Shown here: positions 15,525 through 23,878 of the stretch, piece by piece
Layout: every line of letters begins with the position of its first letter
Numbering within the stretch: the first letter of the stretch is position 1
NCBI GenBank assembly: GCA_040386075.1
Contig: JAZKGE010000027.1
Location: 1 to 64,000, forward strand
From: UBA4416 sp040386075
GTDB lineage: Bacteria; Bacteroidota; Bacteroidia; B-17B0; Aurantibacillaceae
DNA: 64,000 nucleotides
Reading direction: 5' to 3'
The notes under the pieces: generated by a model
What the model was told of the DNA's origin: nothing
What the model saw: the letters and a program-made list of their open reading frames with translations, nothing else
The model's database searches: none
Position numbers and translations under genes: made by a program

Positions 15525-17117
15525 TTAGTCTACGTTATCGTGTAAAAAAGAATTATTCGGACGGATCTCATTATTTTCGCCTAATGTATAACGCGATACT
15601 TGTGAATCTTTAGATGGCGTAGTGCTGTTATTATCCAGGTTCACTTGTTTGCGTTGCCATGCCGATGTTTTCTCCAAATCGTTCAAACCTTCAGGAGTTT
15701 TCATTTTCAATGTTAACTCTTTTAGTTTTTTGATACGCTCCTGTGCCAAACGAATTTGTTCTTCGCGGGTATTAGCTTCGTAATTAGTTGGCGCTTCTTC
15801 CTCTTCTTCAGCAGAGATATCATTGATCACAAACTCAGGCTTAGCTGTTTCGTTGATGATCTCGTTTACTTCGTTAATGAAAGTTGCAGGTGTTTCATTT
15901 GTTTCCTGCTCATCTAAAGAATAAACTGTAAACGCCGGTGTTTCTTCTTCTTTTATTTCGTTCACGATAGGAGCAATGGTATCTTCTACTTTATTAACGA
16001 TCGGTTCTTCTTCTGTTTTTGTGAATACAAATGGTTCAGAAGTTTGAATTTCATCAATGATAGTTGTTTGTACCGGCTCAACTTTAGCAACCACGGGCTC
16101 GTCTAATTTTACAATTTTACGTTCCTGGAAAGTTGGTGCTTCGTAACCTGAATTCATTTTGCTGTTAAAGCCTGTAGCAATAATTGTTACTGATACGTTA
16201 TCACCTAAAGAAGGATCTGTTCCATAACCTGTAATTAATTCAGCTGTTCCGCCGGCTGCTTCCTGAATAAAATCAGTGATCTCACCAAACTCATCCATTT
16301 CAATATCATCGCTTCCGCTCATGATATTTAATAATACGTGGCGTGCGCCCGAAATATCGTTGTCATTTAATAAAGGAGAAACCAATGCATTTTCAACGGC
16401 ACGTAAAGCACGTTTTTCGCCGCTGGCAATAGCAGAACCCATAATGGCTACACCGCTATCCTGCATTACTGTTTTCACATCATTAAAATCCACATTCACA
16501 TGCATGTGTAAGCTGATGATCTCTGCAATTGATTTTGCTGCGCTTGTCAACACATTATCAGCGTGAGCAAAAGCTTCGGTCATTTTTAAGCTTCCGTAGA
16601 TATCACGTAATTTATCGTTACCGATAACAATTAATGTATCCACGTATTTTTTCATTTCTTCCAAACCTTTCTCGGCTTGTTCTCTGCGTTTTTTTCCTTC
16701 AAAAGAAAAAGGAATAGTAACGATACCAACCGTTAAGATGCCTAACTCTTTTGCAACTGAGGCAATTACAGGAGCAGCACCTGTTCCGGTGCCACCGCCT
16801 AAACCGGCTGTGATGAATACCATTTCGGTATTATCTTTTAAAAGCGCTTTGATCTCTTCAATGCTCTCTAAAGCCGAGTCGCGACCGATCTCAGGTTTTG
16901 CACCTGCACCAAGTCCTCTTGTTAAAGAGTTTCCTAACTGGATCTTATGAGGAACAGGGCTTTTGCTCAAAGCCTGTTTATCGGTATTGCATATAATGAA
17001 ATCAACGCCTTTGATTCCTAAACGGAACATGTGGTTTACAGCGTTACTTCCGCCGCCACCAACGCCAATTACTTTAATAATTGAGCTTTCATCCTGTGGT
17101 AATTCAAATTGCATCAT
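15525..17117 (-). CDS. ftsZ: Cell division protein FtsZ
   Basis: 530 residues, longer than the ~385 of E. coli because of a long disordered tail. Tubulin-fold GTPase: GVGGGGSNAVNHM near residue 20, the tubulin signature GGGTGTGAAP near 108, and the T7 loop NVDFNDVKTVM near 208. From about residue 330 onward lies an acidic Glu/Pro/Thr-rich linker (EEEEEAPTNYEAN) and a terminal segment. FtsZ polymerises into the division ring. Last gene of the dcw operon, separated from ftsA by 123 bp that include a palindromic repeat, and followed by a terminator. Confidence 0.97.
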   Translation of the reverse strand: MMQFELPQDESSIIKVIGVGGGGSNAVNHMFRLGIKGVDFIICNTDKQALSKSPVPHKIQLGNSLTRGLGAGAKPEIGRDSALESIEEIKALLKDNTEMVFITAGLGGGTGTGAAPVIASVAKELGILTVGIVTIPFSFEGKKRREQAEKGLEEMKKYVDTLIVIGNDKLRDIYGSLKMTEAFAHADNVLTSAAKSIAEIISLHMHVNVDFNDVKTVMQDSGVAIMGSAIASGEKRALRAVENALVSPLLNDNDISGARHVLLNIMSGSDDIEMDEFGEITDFIQEAAGGTAELITGYGTDPSLGDNVSVTIIATGFNSKMNSGYEAPTFQERKIVKLDEPVVAKVEPVQTTIIDEIQTSEPFVFTKTEEEPIVNKVEDTIAPIVNEIKEEETPAFTVYSLDEQETNETPATFINEVNEIINETAKPEFVINDISAEEEEEAPTNYEANTREEQIRLAQERIKKLKELTLKMKTPEGLNDLEKTSAWQRKQVNLDNNSTTPSKDSQVSRYTLGENNEIRPNNSFLHDNVD

Positions 17118-17170
17118 GGTATGTAGATTTATTTGTTGTTTTTATTTTATTATTCTTTTTTATTCTTGTT

Positions 17171-17197
17171 GTTCTCGACTTCGCTCGAACTGACACA
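17171..17197 (+). repeat. Dispersed palindromic repeat, ftsA-ftsZ junction
   Basis: Copy of the CTCGACTTCGCTCGAACTG element. It lies 53 bp upstream of the ftsZ start. The same element recurs at 19427, 22049 and 28034 in the same orientation. Confidence 0.85.
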
Positions 17198-17240
17198 CTT
17201 TTTATTTAAGTTGTGCTAACTCATCATTCATAATTTATAA

Positions 17241-18602
17241 CTACTCAACGTCATCGCTCATCCAGTCTTTTGCCTTACTGATCAATGAGTCGAAGAAGTT
17301 TCCTACTTTTTGTTTGGAGTGACCTGTTACTTTTTTCTCTGCTTTTTGTTTGGTAGCTGCTTCAACAACAACGGTCTCTTCAACTTGTTTAGATGAATTT
17401 GAACCGCGTTTCAATTCGCGCTCGTATTTTTCAATACCTTTCATTACCAAACCAACGCCTGTTGCATACATTGGGTTTTTCAACTCATCATCAGCTCCTG
17501 CTAAATGTTCGTTTGGTGTACCAATACGGCAATCCATCCCTGTAGTCAACATCACTAACTGCGGTAAGTGTTTCAGTTGAGAACCACCACCTGTTACTAC
17601 AATGCCACCTGCGAGTTTACGTTCGAAGCCTGAAGATTTAATTTCGAATAAAACAAATTCTAAGATCTCTTCCATACGCGCCTGGATAATTTGCGCTAAG
17701 GTGTTAACAGAAATTTCTTTATGTGGACGACCTCTTAATCCCGGGATAGAGATCACCTCGTTCAATTGATTCTCCTGTGCTAAAGCTGAACCGAAACGCA
17801 TTTTCAATTGCTCGGCCTGTGTTTTAATGATACCACAACCTTCTTTGATATCATCGCTGATGATGTTACCACCAAAAGGAATAACAGCCGTATGACGGAT
17901 AATGCCATCGTAGAAAATAGCCACATCAGTAGTACCGCCACCAATATCAACTAAAACCACACCTGCTTCTTTTTCTTCGTCGCTCAAAACAGCATCAGCA
18001 CTGGCTAATGGCTCAAGGTGAAGATCAACAGTGGTTAATTTGGCACGGTCAACACATTTGAAAATATTTTTTACGGCAGAAACCTGTCCGGTAATGATAT
18101 GGAAATTTCCTTCCAAACGAATACCTGAATGCCCGATAGGGTTGCGGATACCGCTTTCGTTATCAATGATGTATTCCTGCGGGATCACGTGAATGATCTC
18201 TTCACCAGGACTCATCACCAAACGGTGCATGTTGTCGATCAACTGATCCACATCATTTTGAGAAACTTCTTCATCTAAAGAACGACGGGTTACCATCCCA
18301 CGGTGTTGCATACTTTTAATATGCTGACCTGCGATACCAACGATCACTTCTTCAATATCAATATTGGCTTTATCGCCTGCAATTTTTATGGCAGCTTTAA
18401 TAGACTCAATGGTTTGCTCAATATTAGCAACTACACCGCGGTGTACACCCAGTGACTCGGATTTACCGATGCTTAAGATTTCCACTTTACCGTGCGCGTT
18501 CTTGTAACCAACGATCGCGGCGATCTTAGTTGTTCCGATATCCAGTCCTACAACCAGTTCGGCATTTTCCGGCATTTGTTTTCCCGCTTGCTTATTGTCC
18601 AT
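17241..18602 (-). CDS. ftsA: Cell division protein FtsA
   Basis: 453 residues. Actin/HSP70-fold ATPase with the phosphate-1 motif VGLDIGTTKIAAIVG near residue 18, the phosphate-2 motif VLVDIGGGTTDVAIF near 217 and the adenosine motif GGIVVTGGGSQLKHL near 336. A variable tail ends in a probable amphipathic membrane-targeting helix (NFFDSLISKAKDWMSDDVE). It tethers FtsZ to the inner membrane. Starts 4 bp after the ftsQ stop. Confidence 0.97.
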   Translation of the reverse strand: MDNKQAGKQMPENAELVVGLDIGTTKIAAIVGYKNAHGKVEILSIGKSESLGVHRGVVANIEQTIESIKAAIKIAGDKANIDIEEVIVGIAGQHIKSMQHRGMVTRRSLDEEVSQNDVDQLIDNMHRLVMSPGEEIIHVIPQEYIIDNESGIRNPIGHSGIRLEGNFHIITGQVSAVKNIFKCVDRAKLTTVDLHLEPLASADAVLSDEEKEAGVVLVDIGGGTTDVAIFYDGIIRHTAVIPFGGNIISDDIKEGCGIIKTQAEQLKMRFGSALAQENQLNEVISIPGLRGRPHKEISVNTLAQIIQARMEEILEFVLFEIKSSGFERKLAGGIVVTGGGSQLKHLPQLVMLTTGMDCRIGTPNEHLAGADDELKNPMYATGVGLVMKGIEKYERELKRGSNSSKQVEETVVVEAATKQKAEKKVTGHSKQKVGNFFDSLISKAKDWMSDDVE

Positions 18603-18605
18603 AAT

Positions 18606-19418
18606 TTATTTTTTTGTGCAAACCACTTGGTTCTTATATTTTATATTGATGATCGAATATTTGTTCCATCCATCTGTTTTGTTCAATCCTTCGGTGTAAA
18701 ATATTTTTAGTTTATTGAATTTCTCTTCAATGTCAACTGCATCTCCAAAAACTATTTTATGATTCCCGATCGAAGGATATAACTCCAACTCTTTATCATT
18801 CGTTACATTTATTTGATGTATCAGGCTCGACAGAACAGAATCTTTGGCGATGTAAGTAGAGATGCTATAAATATCATCCAGCACACTGATCGCTGCAAAT
18901 TTTTCGTTTTTGCTAATGTTGTTCACCGGAACCATATAGCGTGTAGCGTACGGTTCATTGATAAATCCTGTGGCAACAATAACTCGGGCGGTATATTTGT
19001 CGTTCAGCGGCATTAGCTTTGAGCGGTTGTCGATGTAATAACTTTCGCCATCCATGTTCATCACTCTCACCAATGGTGTGCGTTGTGTTACATCAATAGT
19101 TACATCTCCGTTCACATCTACTGCTATGTCGGCATTTTCAACAGCAGGGTGTGAGTTCAATGCTTTTTCCAAACCGTTTACATCAATGTTTTGAAGAGAA
19201 GCGTTTAAAATAGAATCTTTTCTTTCTTTAAAGAATTCCTTCACATCTTCCTCATCAATAAATGTATTCACTTCGGTGTTATTTACCGTAACCAACAAAT
19301 TTTGCGCAACAACACTTTTTTCTTTGTTACTCACAAAGGCTAAAGATGCCATCAGGCCTGATAATCCAATAATCCAAAGAACGATGATAAATATTTTCTT
19401 AAAATTTATTTTTTTCAT
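18606..19418 (-). CDS. ftsQ: Cell division protein FtsQ (POTRA domain)
   Basis: 270 residues: short cytoplasmic Lys-rich start, one transmembrane helix (IFIIVLWIIGLSGLMASLAF), a POTRA-like region (about 40-115; LEKALNSHPAVENADIAVDV) and the FtsQ beta domain. It links cytoplasmic and periplasmic parts of the divisome. Identification relies on this architecture plus its place between murC and ftsA, since FtsQ sequence diverges quickly. Confidence 0.9.
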   Translation of the reverse strand: MKKINFKKIFIIVLWIIGLSGLMASLAFVSNKEKSVVAQNLLVTVNNTEVNTFIDEEDVKEFFKERKDSILNASLQNIDVNGLEKALNSHPAVENADIAVDVNGDVTIDVTQRTPLVRVMNMDGESYYIDNRSKLMPLNDKYTARVIVATGFINEPYATRYMVPVNNISKNEKFAAISVLDDIYSISTYIAKDSVLSSLIHQINVTNDKELELYPSIGNHKIVFGDAVDIEEKFNKLKIFYTEGLNKTDGWNKYSIINIKYKNQVVCTKK

Positions 19419-19426
19419 TTTGTTTT

Positions 19427-19451
19427 GTTCTCGACTTCGCTCGAACTGACA
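19427..19451 (+). repeat. Dispersed palindromic repeat, murC-ftsQ junction
   Basis: Another copy of the CTCGACTTCGCTCGAACTG element, 8 bp before the ftsQ start codon, in the 62-bp gap after murC. Confidence 0.85.
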
Positions 19452-19480
19452 TTATATCTGCCGACTGCTTCTGCTTACTT

Positions 19481-20869
19481 TTATTTCCCTTCCTTCAACA
19501 ACTTTTCTATCGGTTCTATCAAACTGTCTATATCTCCTGCTCCCAATGTCATCACTACCTGCGGCGGATGTGTTTTCAAAAATTCGATGATGTTTTCTTT
19601 CTTCACTAAAAACTTTTCCTTGCAATGCATTTTATCCAACAGCATCTGTGAGTTGATCCCTTCGATCGGTTTTTCACGTGCCGGGTAAATGTCTAACAAT
19701 ACACATACATCCAACAGATCCAGACTTTCGGCAAAACCATCAGCAAAATCGCGGGTGCGTGTAAACAAATGCGGTTGAAAAATGCCTGTCACTTTTTTAT
19801 CCGGATATAATTGTTTAGCGGCTCCAATGGCAGCTTTCAATTCTTCCGGGTGGTGGGCATAATCATCAATGTACACTACCGATCTCGTTTTCACACGGTA
19901 ATCAAATCTTCGTTTCACTCCTTTAAAAGAACGCAGGGCCTTGTTTATCACATCGCCCTTGATACCTAATTGTTGTGCAACAGCCACTGCTGCAATCGAA
20001 TTCTCCACATTATGCAAGCCCGGCAATCCAATGGCTACGTGGCTTACAGGCTCTATCGGACTATTGATGTTATAACAAAATTCGCCATCAATGATTTCAA
20101 TAGAATTTGCAGAGTATTCAGTATCTAAATTTAATGAGTAGATAAGTCGTTTATCTTTGAGTCTCAAATCGTTATCAACATTTTTTTTAACAATCAAAAA
20201 CCCGTCTTTTTGTACCTGGGAAGCAAACTCAGTATACGTTTGATGCATCGCATCCGCATCGCCATAGATATCCAGATGATCTGCGTCAACGCTTGTTATT
20301 ACTGTGATGTAAGGGTGAAGCGTTAAAAAGGAACGATCATACTCATCAGCTTCTACAACTACATAAGCGTTAGGATCTTTGGCATCGCCCAGTAATAAAT
20401 TGGTATTATAGTTCTGGGAAATACCTCCCAAAAAGGCAAAACAGTTAATGCCGGCTGTTTTTAAAATATGTGTAGTGAGCGTTGTTGTGGTTGTTTTACC
20501 ATGTGTGCCGGCAATGGCGATGGTTTTAAACTGTTTGGTGATCTCGCCTAATACCCAGGCGCGTTTTTGTAAGTTGTAGCCGTTGTTTTGCAGGTATACA
20601 AACTCAGCATGTTCTTTTGGAACAGCCGGTGTATATATAATAAGGACCTCTTCTTTTTTGTAATGTGATAATAACTCTTTTAAAAGCGATTCATCTTCCT
20701 GGAAATGCAAAACTGCACCTTCGGCTTGTAGTTGTTTGGTAAGTTCGGTTTCTGTTTTATCATAACCGTGTACAGTTTTACCGTAATGATTGAAGTAACG
20801 CACCAAAGCACTCATACCAATGCCACCGGCACCCAAAAAGTAATATAGTTTGTAATTGAGTATGTTCAT
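19481..20869 (-). CDS. murC: UDP-N-acetylmuramate--L-alanine ligase MurC
   Basis: 462 residues, typical length. N-terminal Rossmann motif YFLGAGGIGMSALVRYF, the ATP-binding loop AGTHGKTTTTTL near residue 120, the EADEYDRSFL metal/ATP motif, and DDYAHHPEEL in the C-terminal domain. Adds L-alanine to UDP-MurNAc in the cytoplasm, the first amino acid of the peptide stem. Between murG (1 bp apart) and ftsQ. Confidence 0.97.
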   Translation of the reverse strand: MNILNYKLYYFLGAGGIGMSALVRYFNHYGKTVHGYDKTETELTKQLQAEGAVLHFQEDESLLKELLSHYKKEEVLIIYTPAVPKEHAEFVYLQNNGYNLQKRAWVLGEITKQFKTIAIAGTHGKTTTTTLTTHILKTAGINCFAFLGGISQNYNTNLLLGDAKDPNAYVVVEADEYDRSFLTLHPYITVITSVDADHLDIYGDADAMHQTYTEFASQVQKDGFLIVKKNVDNDLRLKDKRLIYSLNLDTEYSANSIEIIDGEFCYNINSPIEPVSHVAIGLPGLHNVENSIAAVAVAQQLGIKGDVINKALRSFKGVKRRFDYRVKTRSVVYIDDYAHHPEELKAAIGAAKQLYPDKKVTGIFQPHLFTRTRDFADGFAESLDLLDVCVLLDIYPAREKPIEGINSQMLLDKMHCKEKFLVKKENIIEFLKTHPPQVVMTLGAGDIDSLIEPIEKLLKEGK

Positions 20870-20870
20870 T

Positions 20871-21986
20871 TTAGGACGGGAGCTGGTAGTTGGCTAATTT
20901 TAGAACTTCGTGAGCGATCACATTAGCCGAATTCATAAATGCCATCTGGCTGATGTTATTGGTCAATGTTACTTGCTGACTTGTATTATTGATCAATGCA
21001 ATAGCTGTAGCTATCAGTGTACTATGAGCTTCATTGTCTTTTACCAGTATGGCAGCCTGTTTACTAACTAAGGCCATCGCATTTTTGGTTTGATGATCTT
21101 CGGCTACATTGGGAGAGGGCACTAAAATACTTGGCATGCCAATGTTACATAATTCAGAAACAGAACTTGCTCCTGCGCGGGAGATCACGATATCGGCAGC
21201 GGCATAAGCCAGGTCCATGCGTGAAATAAATTCCAGCGCATAAATGTGTTTCTCTGAAAATGCTTTGGTTTGCTGTGTTGCCATAGCATAATAGCTTTTA
21301 CCTGTCTGCCAGATCAACTGAATGTTGTTATCTGCCAGTTTTTGTAAACCTGAACCCATAGCTTCGTTAATAGTTCTGGCACCAAGGCTTCCACCAATGA
21401 CTAAAATTATTTTTTTGTTCGGATCTAATTTAAAAAAGCTAAAGGCTTCTTCGCGGTGTTGTTTTACTTCTTTCAGATCCTGGCGAACAGGATTACCTGT
21501 GAGTAATATTTTTTCTTTTGGAAAGAATTGTTCCATGCCTTCGTAGGCTACACAAATTTTACTGGCTTTCTTCGATAATAATTTATTGGTAATGCCCGCG
21601 TAAGAATTTTGTTCCTGCAGCAAAGCAGGAATTCCTTTTGAGGTTGCTGCACGTAGTAAAGGTCCGGAAGCATAGCCGCCCGTACCAACCACCACATCAG
21701 GCTGAAAATCTTTAATGATCTGTCGCGTTTTCATAAGCGACTGTATAATAAGGAAAGGTAATTTTAAATTGGAAAGTGTTAAACGCCTTTGCAAACCAAC
21801 AATTTTAACACCTATTATTTTGTAACCTGCCGCAGGAACTTTTTCCATTTCCATTTTGCCTAAAGCACCAACAAATAAAATATCAACATGAGGTACTAAC
21901 TTTTTGATTTCATTAGCAATGGCTACTGCAGGGAAGATATGTCCTCCTGTGCCGCCGCCGCTTAATATGATCTTTAGTGGTTTCAT
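20871..21986 (-). CDS. murG: UDP-GlcNAc transferase MurG (lipid II synthesis)
   Basis: 371 residues. GT28 family: glycine-rich GGTGGHIFPAVAIANE near the N-terminus, GTGGYASGPLL, VIGGSLGARTINEAM at the start of the C-terminal domain, and ISRAGASSVSELCNIGMPS for UDP-GlcNAc binding. It converts lipid I to lipid II on the inner face of the membrane. One base separates its stop from the murC start. Upstream lies a repeat-filled 96-bp gap to ftsW. Confidence 0.97.
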   Translation of the reverse strand: MKPLKIILSGGGTGGHIFPAVAIANEIKKLVPHVDILFVGALGKMEMEKVPAAGYKIIGVKIVGLQRRLTLSNLKLPFLIIQSLMKTRQIIKDFQPDVVVGTGGYASGPLLRAATSKGIPALLQEQNSYAGITNKLLSKKASKICVAYEGMEQFFPKEKILLTGNPVRQDLKEVKQHREEAFSFFKLDPNKKIILVIGGSLGARTINEAMGSGLQKLADNNIQLIWQTGKSYYAMATQQTKAFSEKHIYALEFISRMDLAYAAADIVISRAGASSVSELCNIGMPSILVPSPNVAEDHQTKNAMALVSKQAAILVKDNEAHSTLIATAIALINNTSQQVTLTNNISQMAFMNSANVIAHEVLKLANYQLPS

Positions 21987-22004
21987 TTTGTTTTGATTTT
22001 ATTC

Positions 22005-22075
22005 TGTCACATAGAGCGAAGTCGAGATGCGGCCTTGAACTTTGTTTTGTTCTCGACTTCGCTCGAACTGACACA
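22005..22075. repeat. Inverted pair of the dispersed palindromic repeat, ftsW-murG junction
   Basis: The first arm (22005-22027, TGTCACATAGAGCGAAGTCG onward) is an inverted relative of the second (22049-22075, the standard CTCGACTTCGCTCGAACTG copy). Reverse-complementing the second gives 19 of 23 matches with the first, so the pair could fold as one long hairpin. This is the arrangement of bacterial REP pairs (BIMEs). Confidence 0.85.
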
Positions 22076-22082
22076 AAATGTG

Positions 22083-23231
22083 CTATTCTGCAATAACTTC
22101 TTTTCCCTCTGTTTCTTCGTTTGATTTACTCACACTTAAAATAATACCAATGGCAATACAGGTAAACCAAATGGAAGTTCCTCCCATACTCACTAATGGC
22201 AATGGTTGACCTGTTACCGGGAATAAATTAACAGCAACAGCCATGTTGATCAACGCCTGGAAGACCAAGCTAAAGCTTAAGCCAACAGCCATTAAGCCAC
22301 CAAATGTTTTTTCGGAGTCCCTTAAAATTCTGATCCCTCTGAATAATAAGATCATGTATAAGAACAGCATGGCGAAACCCGTGAACAAACCATACTCTTC
22401 AATAATAATAGCATAAATAAAATCAGAAGAGGCTTGTGGCAAAAATGCACGCTGAGTGCTGTTACCTGGACCCTTACCAATAACACCACCTGTTGCGATA
22501 GCAATTTTTGCCTGCTCACTTTGATAATTATTTTCTGCATCTCCTTTGCTGAAATTCTCGATACGTGCTTTCCATGTTGCGCCACGTGGGATCAGGTCAG
22601 GAAACTGATAAATGACAATGCCTAGCAATAATACAAAGCCCAGGCAGCCGCCTAATATATATAGAATGAATTTAACTTTCACTCTTCCCACAAACATTAA
22701 AAATAAGCAGTTTACAAATAGTAAAGCTGCTGTAGAAAAGTTAGCAGGAAAGATCAGTAAACAAATAAAGCCGACCGGTAACAGCAAATATTTCAATAAT
22801 GATTTGAAGTCTTCTAGTTGTCCCTGACGAATTGTTAATGTACGTGCAACGAAGATCAATAAAATGATCTTGGCAACGTCGGAAGATTGAAATGTTAACC
22901 CTATCCCCGGAATTGGAATCCAACGACTTGCCTCGCCCGCACTTACACCTTTCATTAATGTAAAGAGTAATAGGGGGATCACTAATAAAATACCGATCTG
23001 TGCAACCCTAGAGAACAGTGTGTATTTTAATTTGTGAACCAGGTACATAATAAAGATACCGCCAACAATAGTGATGGCATGTTTGATTAAGTATGCCTCT
23101 GTATTACCTTGTTTGTATTTGTGTGCTAATGTTACAACCGAACTGTATACTACCAGGATAGATAGCAATGATAGAAGGAACACAATGGTCCAGATAACTC
23201 TATCTCCTTTTAAGTATGCGAATTGTTTCAT
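22083..23231 (-). CDS. ftsW: SEDS peptidoglycan polymerase FtsW
   Basis: 382 residues with about ten membrane helices. SEDS-family features include GEASRWIPIPGIGLTFQSSD, GKGPGNSTQRAFLPQASSDF, EEYGLFTG and the C-terminal LPLVSMGGTSIW. It polymerises lipid II in the divisome together with FtsI (28059-30212). Position between murD and murG matches the Bacteroidota dcw order. Confidence 0.96.
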   Translation of the reverse strand: MKQFAYLKGDRVIWTIVFLLSLLSILVVYSSVVTLAHKYKQGNTEAYLIKHAITIVGGIFIMYLVHKLKYTLFSRVAQIGILLVIPLLLFTLMKGVSAGEASRWIPIPGIGLTFQSSDVAKIILLIFVARTLTIRQGQLEDFKSLLKYLLLPVGFICLLIFPANFSTAALLFVNCLFLMFVGRVKVKFILYILGGCLGFVLLLGIVIYQFPDLIPRGATWKARIENFSKGDAENNYQSEQAKIAIATGGVIGKGPGNSTQRAFLPQASSDFIYAIIIEEYGLFTGFAMLFLYMILLFRGIRILRDSEKTFGGLMAVGLSFSLVFQALINMAVAVNLFPVTGQPLPLVSMGGTSIWFTCIAIGIILSVSKSNEETEGKEVIAE

Positions 23232-23259
23232 TAGTTTATTTTTTTATTTAATCCAGTTT

Positions 23260-23317
23260 CGTCATGCTGAATTTGACTCGGCATCTCATGAGACCCTGAA
23301 TCAAGTTCAGGGTGACG
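23260..23317. repeat. 58-bp palindromic repeat upstream of ftsW
   Basis: CGTCATGCTGAATTTGA at the left end pairs with TCAAGTTCAGGGTGACG at the right, 14 of 17 positions, around a centre containing CTCATGAG. It is a different repeat family from the CTCGACTTCG element, similar to dispersed GTCATGCTGAACTTG-type palindromes of this phylum. It fills the gap between ftsW and the MurD C-domain gene. Confidence 0.8.
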
Positions 23318-23320
23318 TAA

Positions 23321-23791
23321 CTATTCTGTCTCATTCAGCACGAGTTCCTTAAATTTATTGCCTCTGTTCTTGTAATTATCAAAAGGGTCGAAGCTTGGGC
23401 AGGCAGGTGAAAATAATACCGCCTGATTCTTAATAGCTTTTGCTTTTGATATGCCAACAGCACTTTCTAAATTATCGGCTACAATAACCATCACATGTTT
23501 CTTAAAAATGTTCTTTATTTCAGAAAAACGTCTTCCGTAATAAATAACCGTTTTAATGTTATAGTAATTGATATTTGTGAACCAGGAATAATCGGTCTTA
23601 AGATCATCTCCTCCCAAAATAAGTACGATCTCTGTATCCACAGAGTTAATACTTTCTACCGCTAATCTCGCATTCGTTGCTTTCGAATCATTGATGTATG
23701 TTACATCATTCATATTAGCTACAAATTCAAAACTATGATCTGTTTCCCTGTTAATGGAAAACGTTTTCTGACCAAGTGCATTCTCTTTCAT
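23321..23791 (-). CDS. Stand-alone MurD C-terminal-domain paralogue
   Basis: 156 residues that align only with the C-terminal third of MurD. It carries FVANMNDVTYINDSKATNA and LFSPACPSFDPFDNYKNRG, against FVASINGIEFINDSKATN and LLSPACASFDLFQNYEDRG in the full murD next door. The Lys and Thr of NDSKATN and the Ser and Phe of SPACxSFDxF, which contact the UDP-MurNAc-Ala-D-Glu ligand in MurD structures, are kept. The UDP-binding and ATP-binding domains are absent, so it cannot ligate by itself. It may bind substrate, regulate, or be a decaying duplicate. The frame is intact and begins with ATG, which favours a maintained gene. Confidence 0.8.
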   Translation of the reverse strand: MKENALGQKTFSINRETDHSFEFVANMNDVTYINDSKATNARLAVESINSVDTEIVLILGGDDLKTDYSWFTNINYYNIKTVIYYGRRFSEIKNIFKKHVMVIVADNLESAVGISKAKAIKNQAVLFSPACPSFDPFDNYKNRGNKFKELVLNETE

Positions 23792-23820
23792 GTCGGTTTC
23801 TTATTGTTTTTTTAATTGTT

Positions 23821-23878
23821 ACATGGAATGCTCATTATTATCATTTTATTTATCTTATGGATAATGAGCATTTCATGT
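23821..23878. repeat. Long intergenic hairpin between murD and its paralogue
   Basis: ACATGGAATGCTCATTAT (23821-23838) pairs with ATAATGAGCATTTCATGT (23861-23878), 18 bp with one wobble, around a 22-nt loop. The murD stop codon abuts the outer arm. No T tract follows on either strand, so it looks like an mRNA-processing or attenuation hairpin rather than a standard terminator. Confidence 0.75.
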
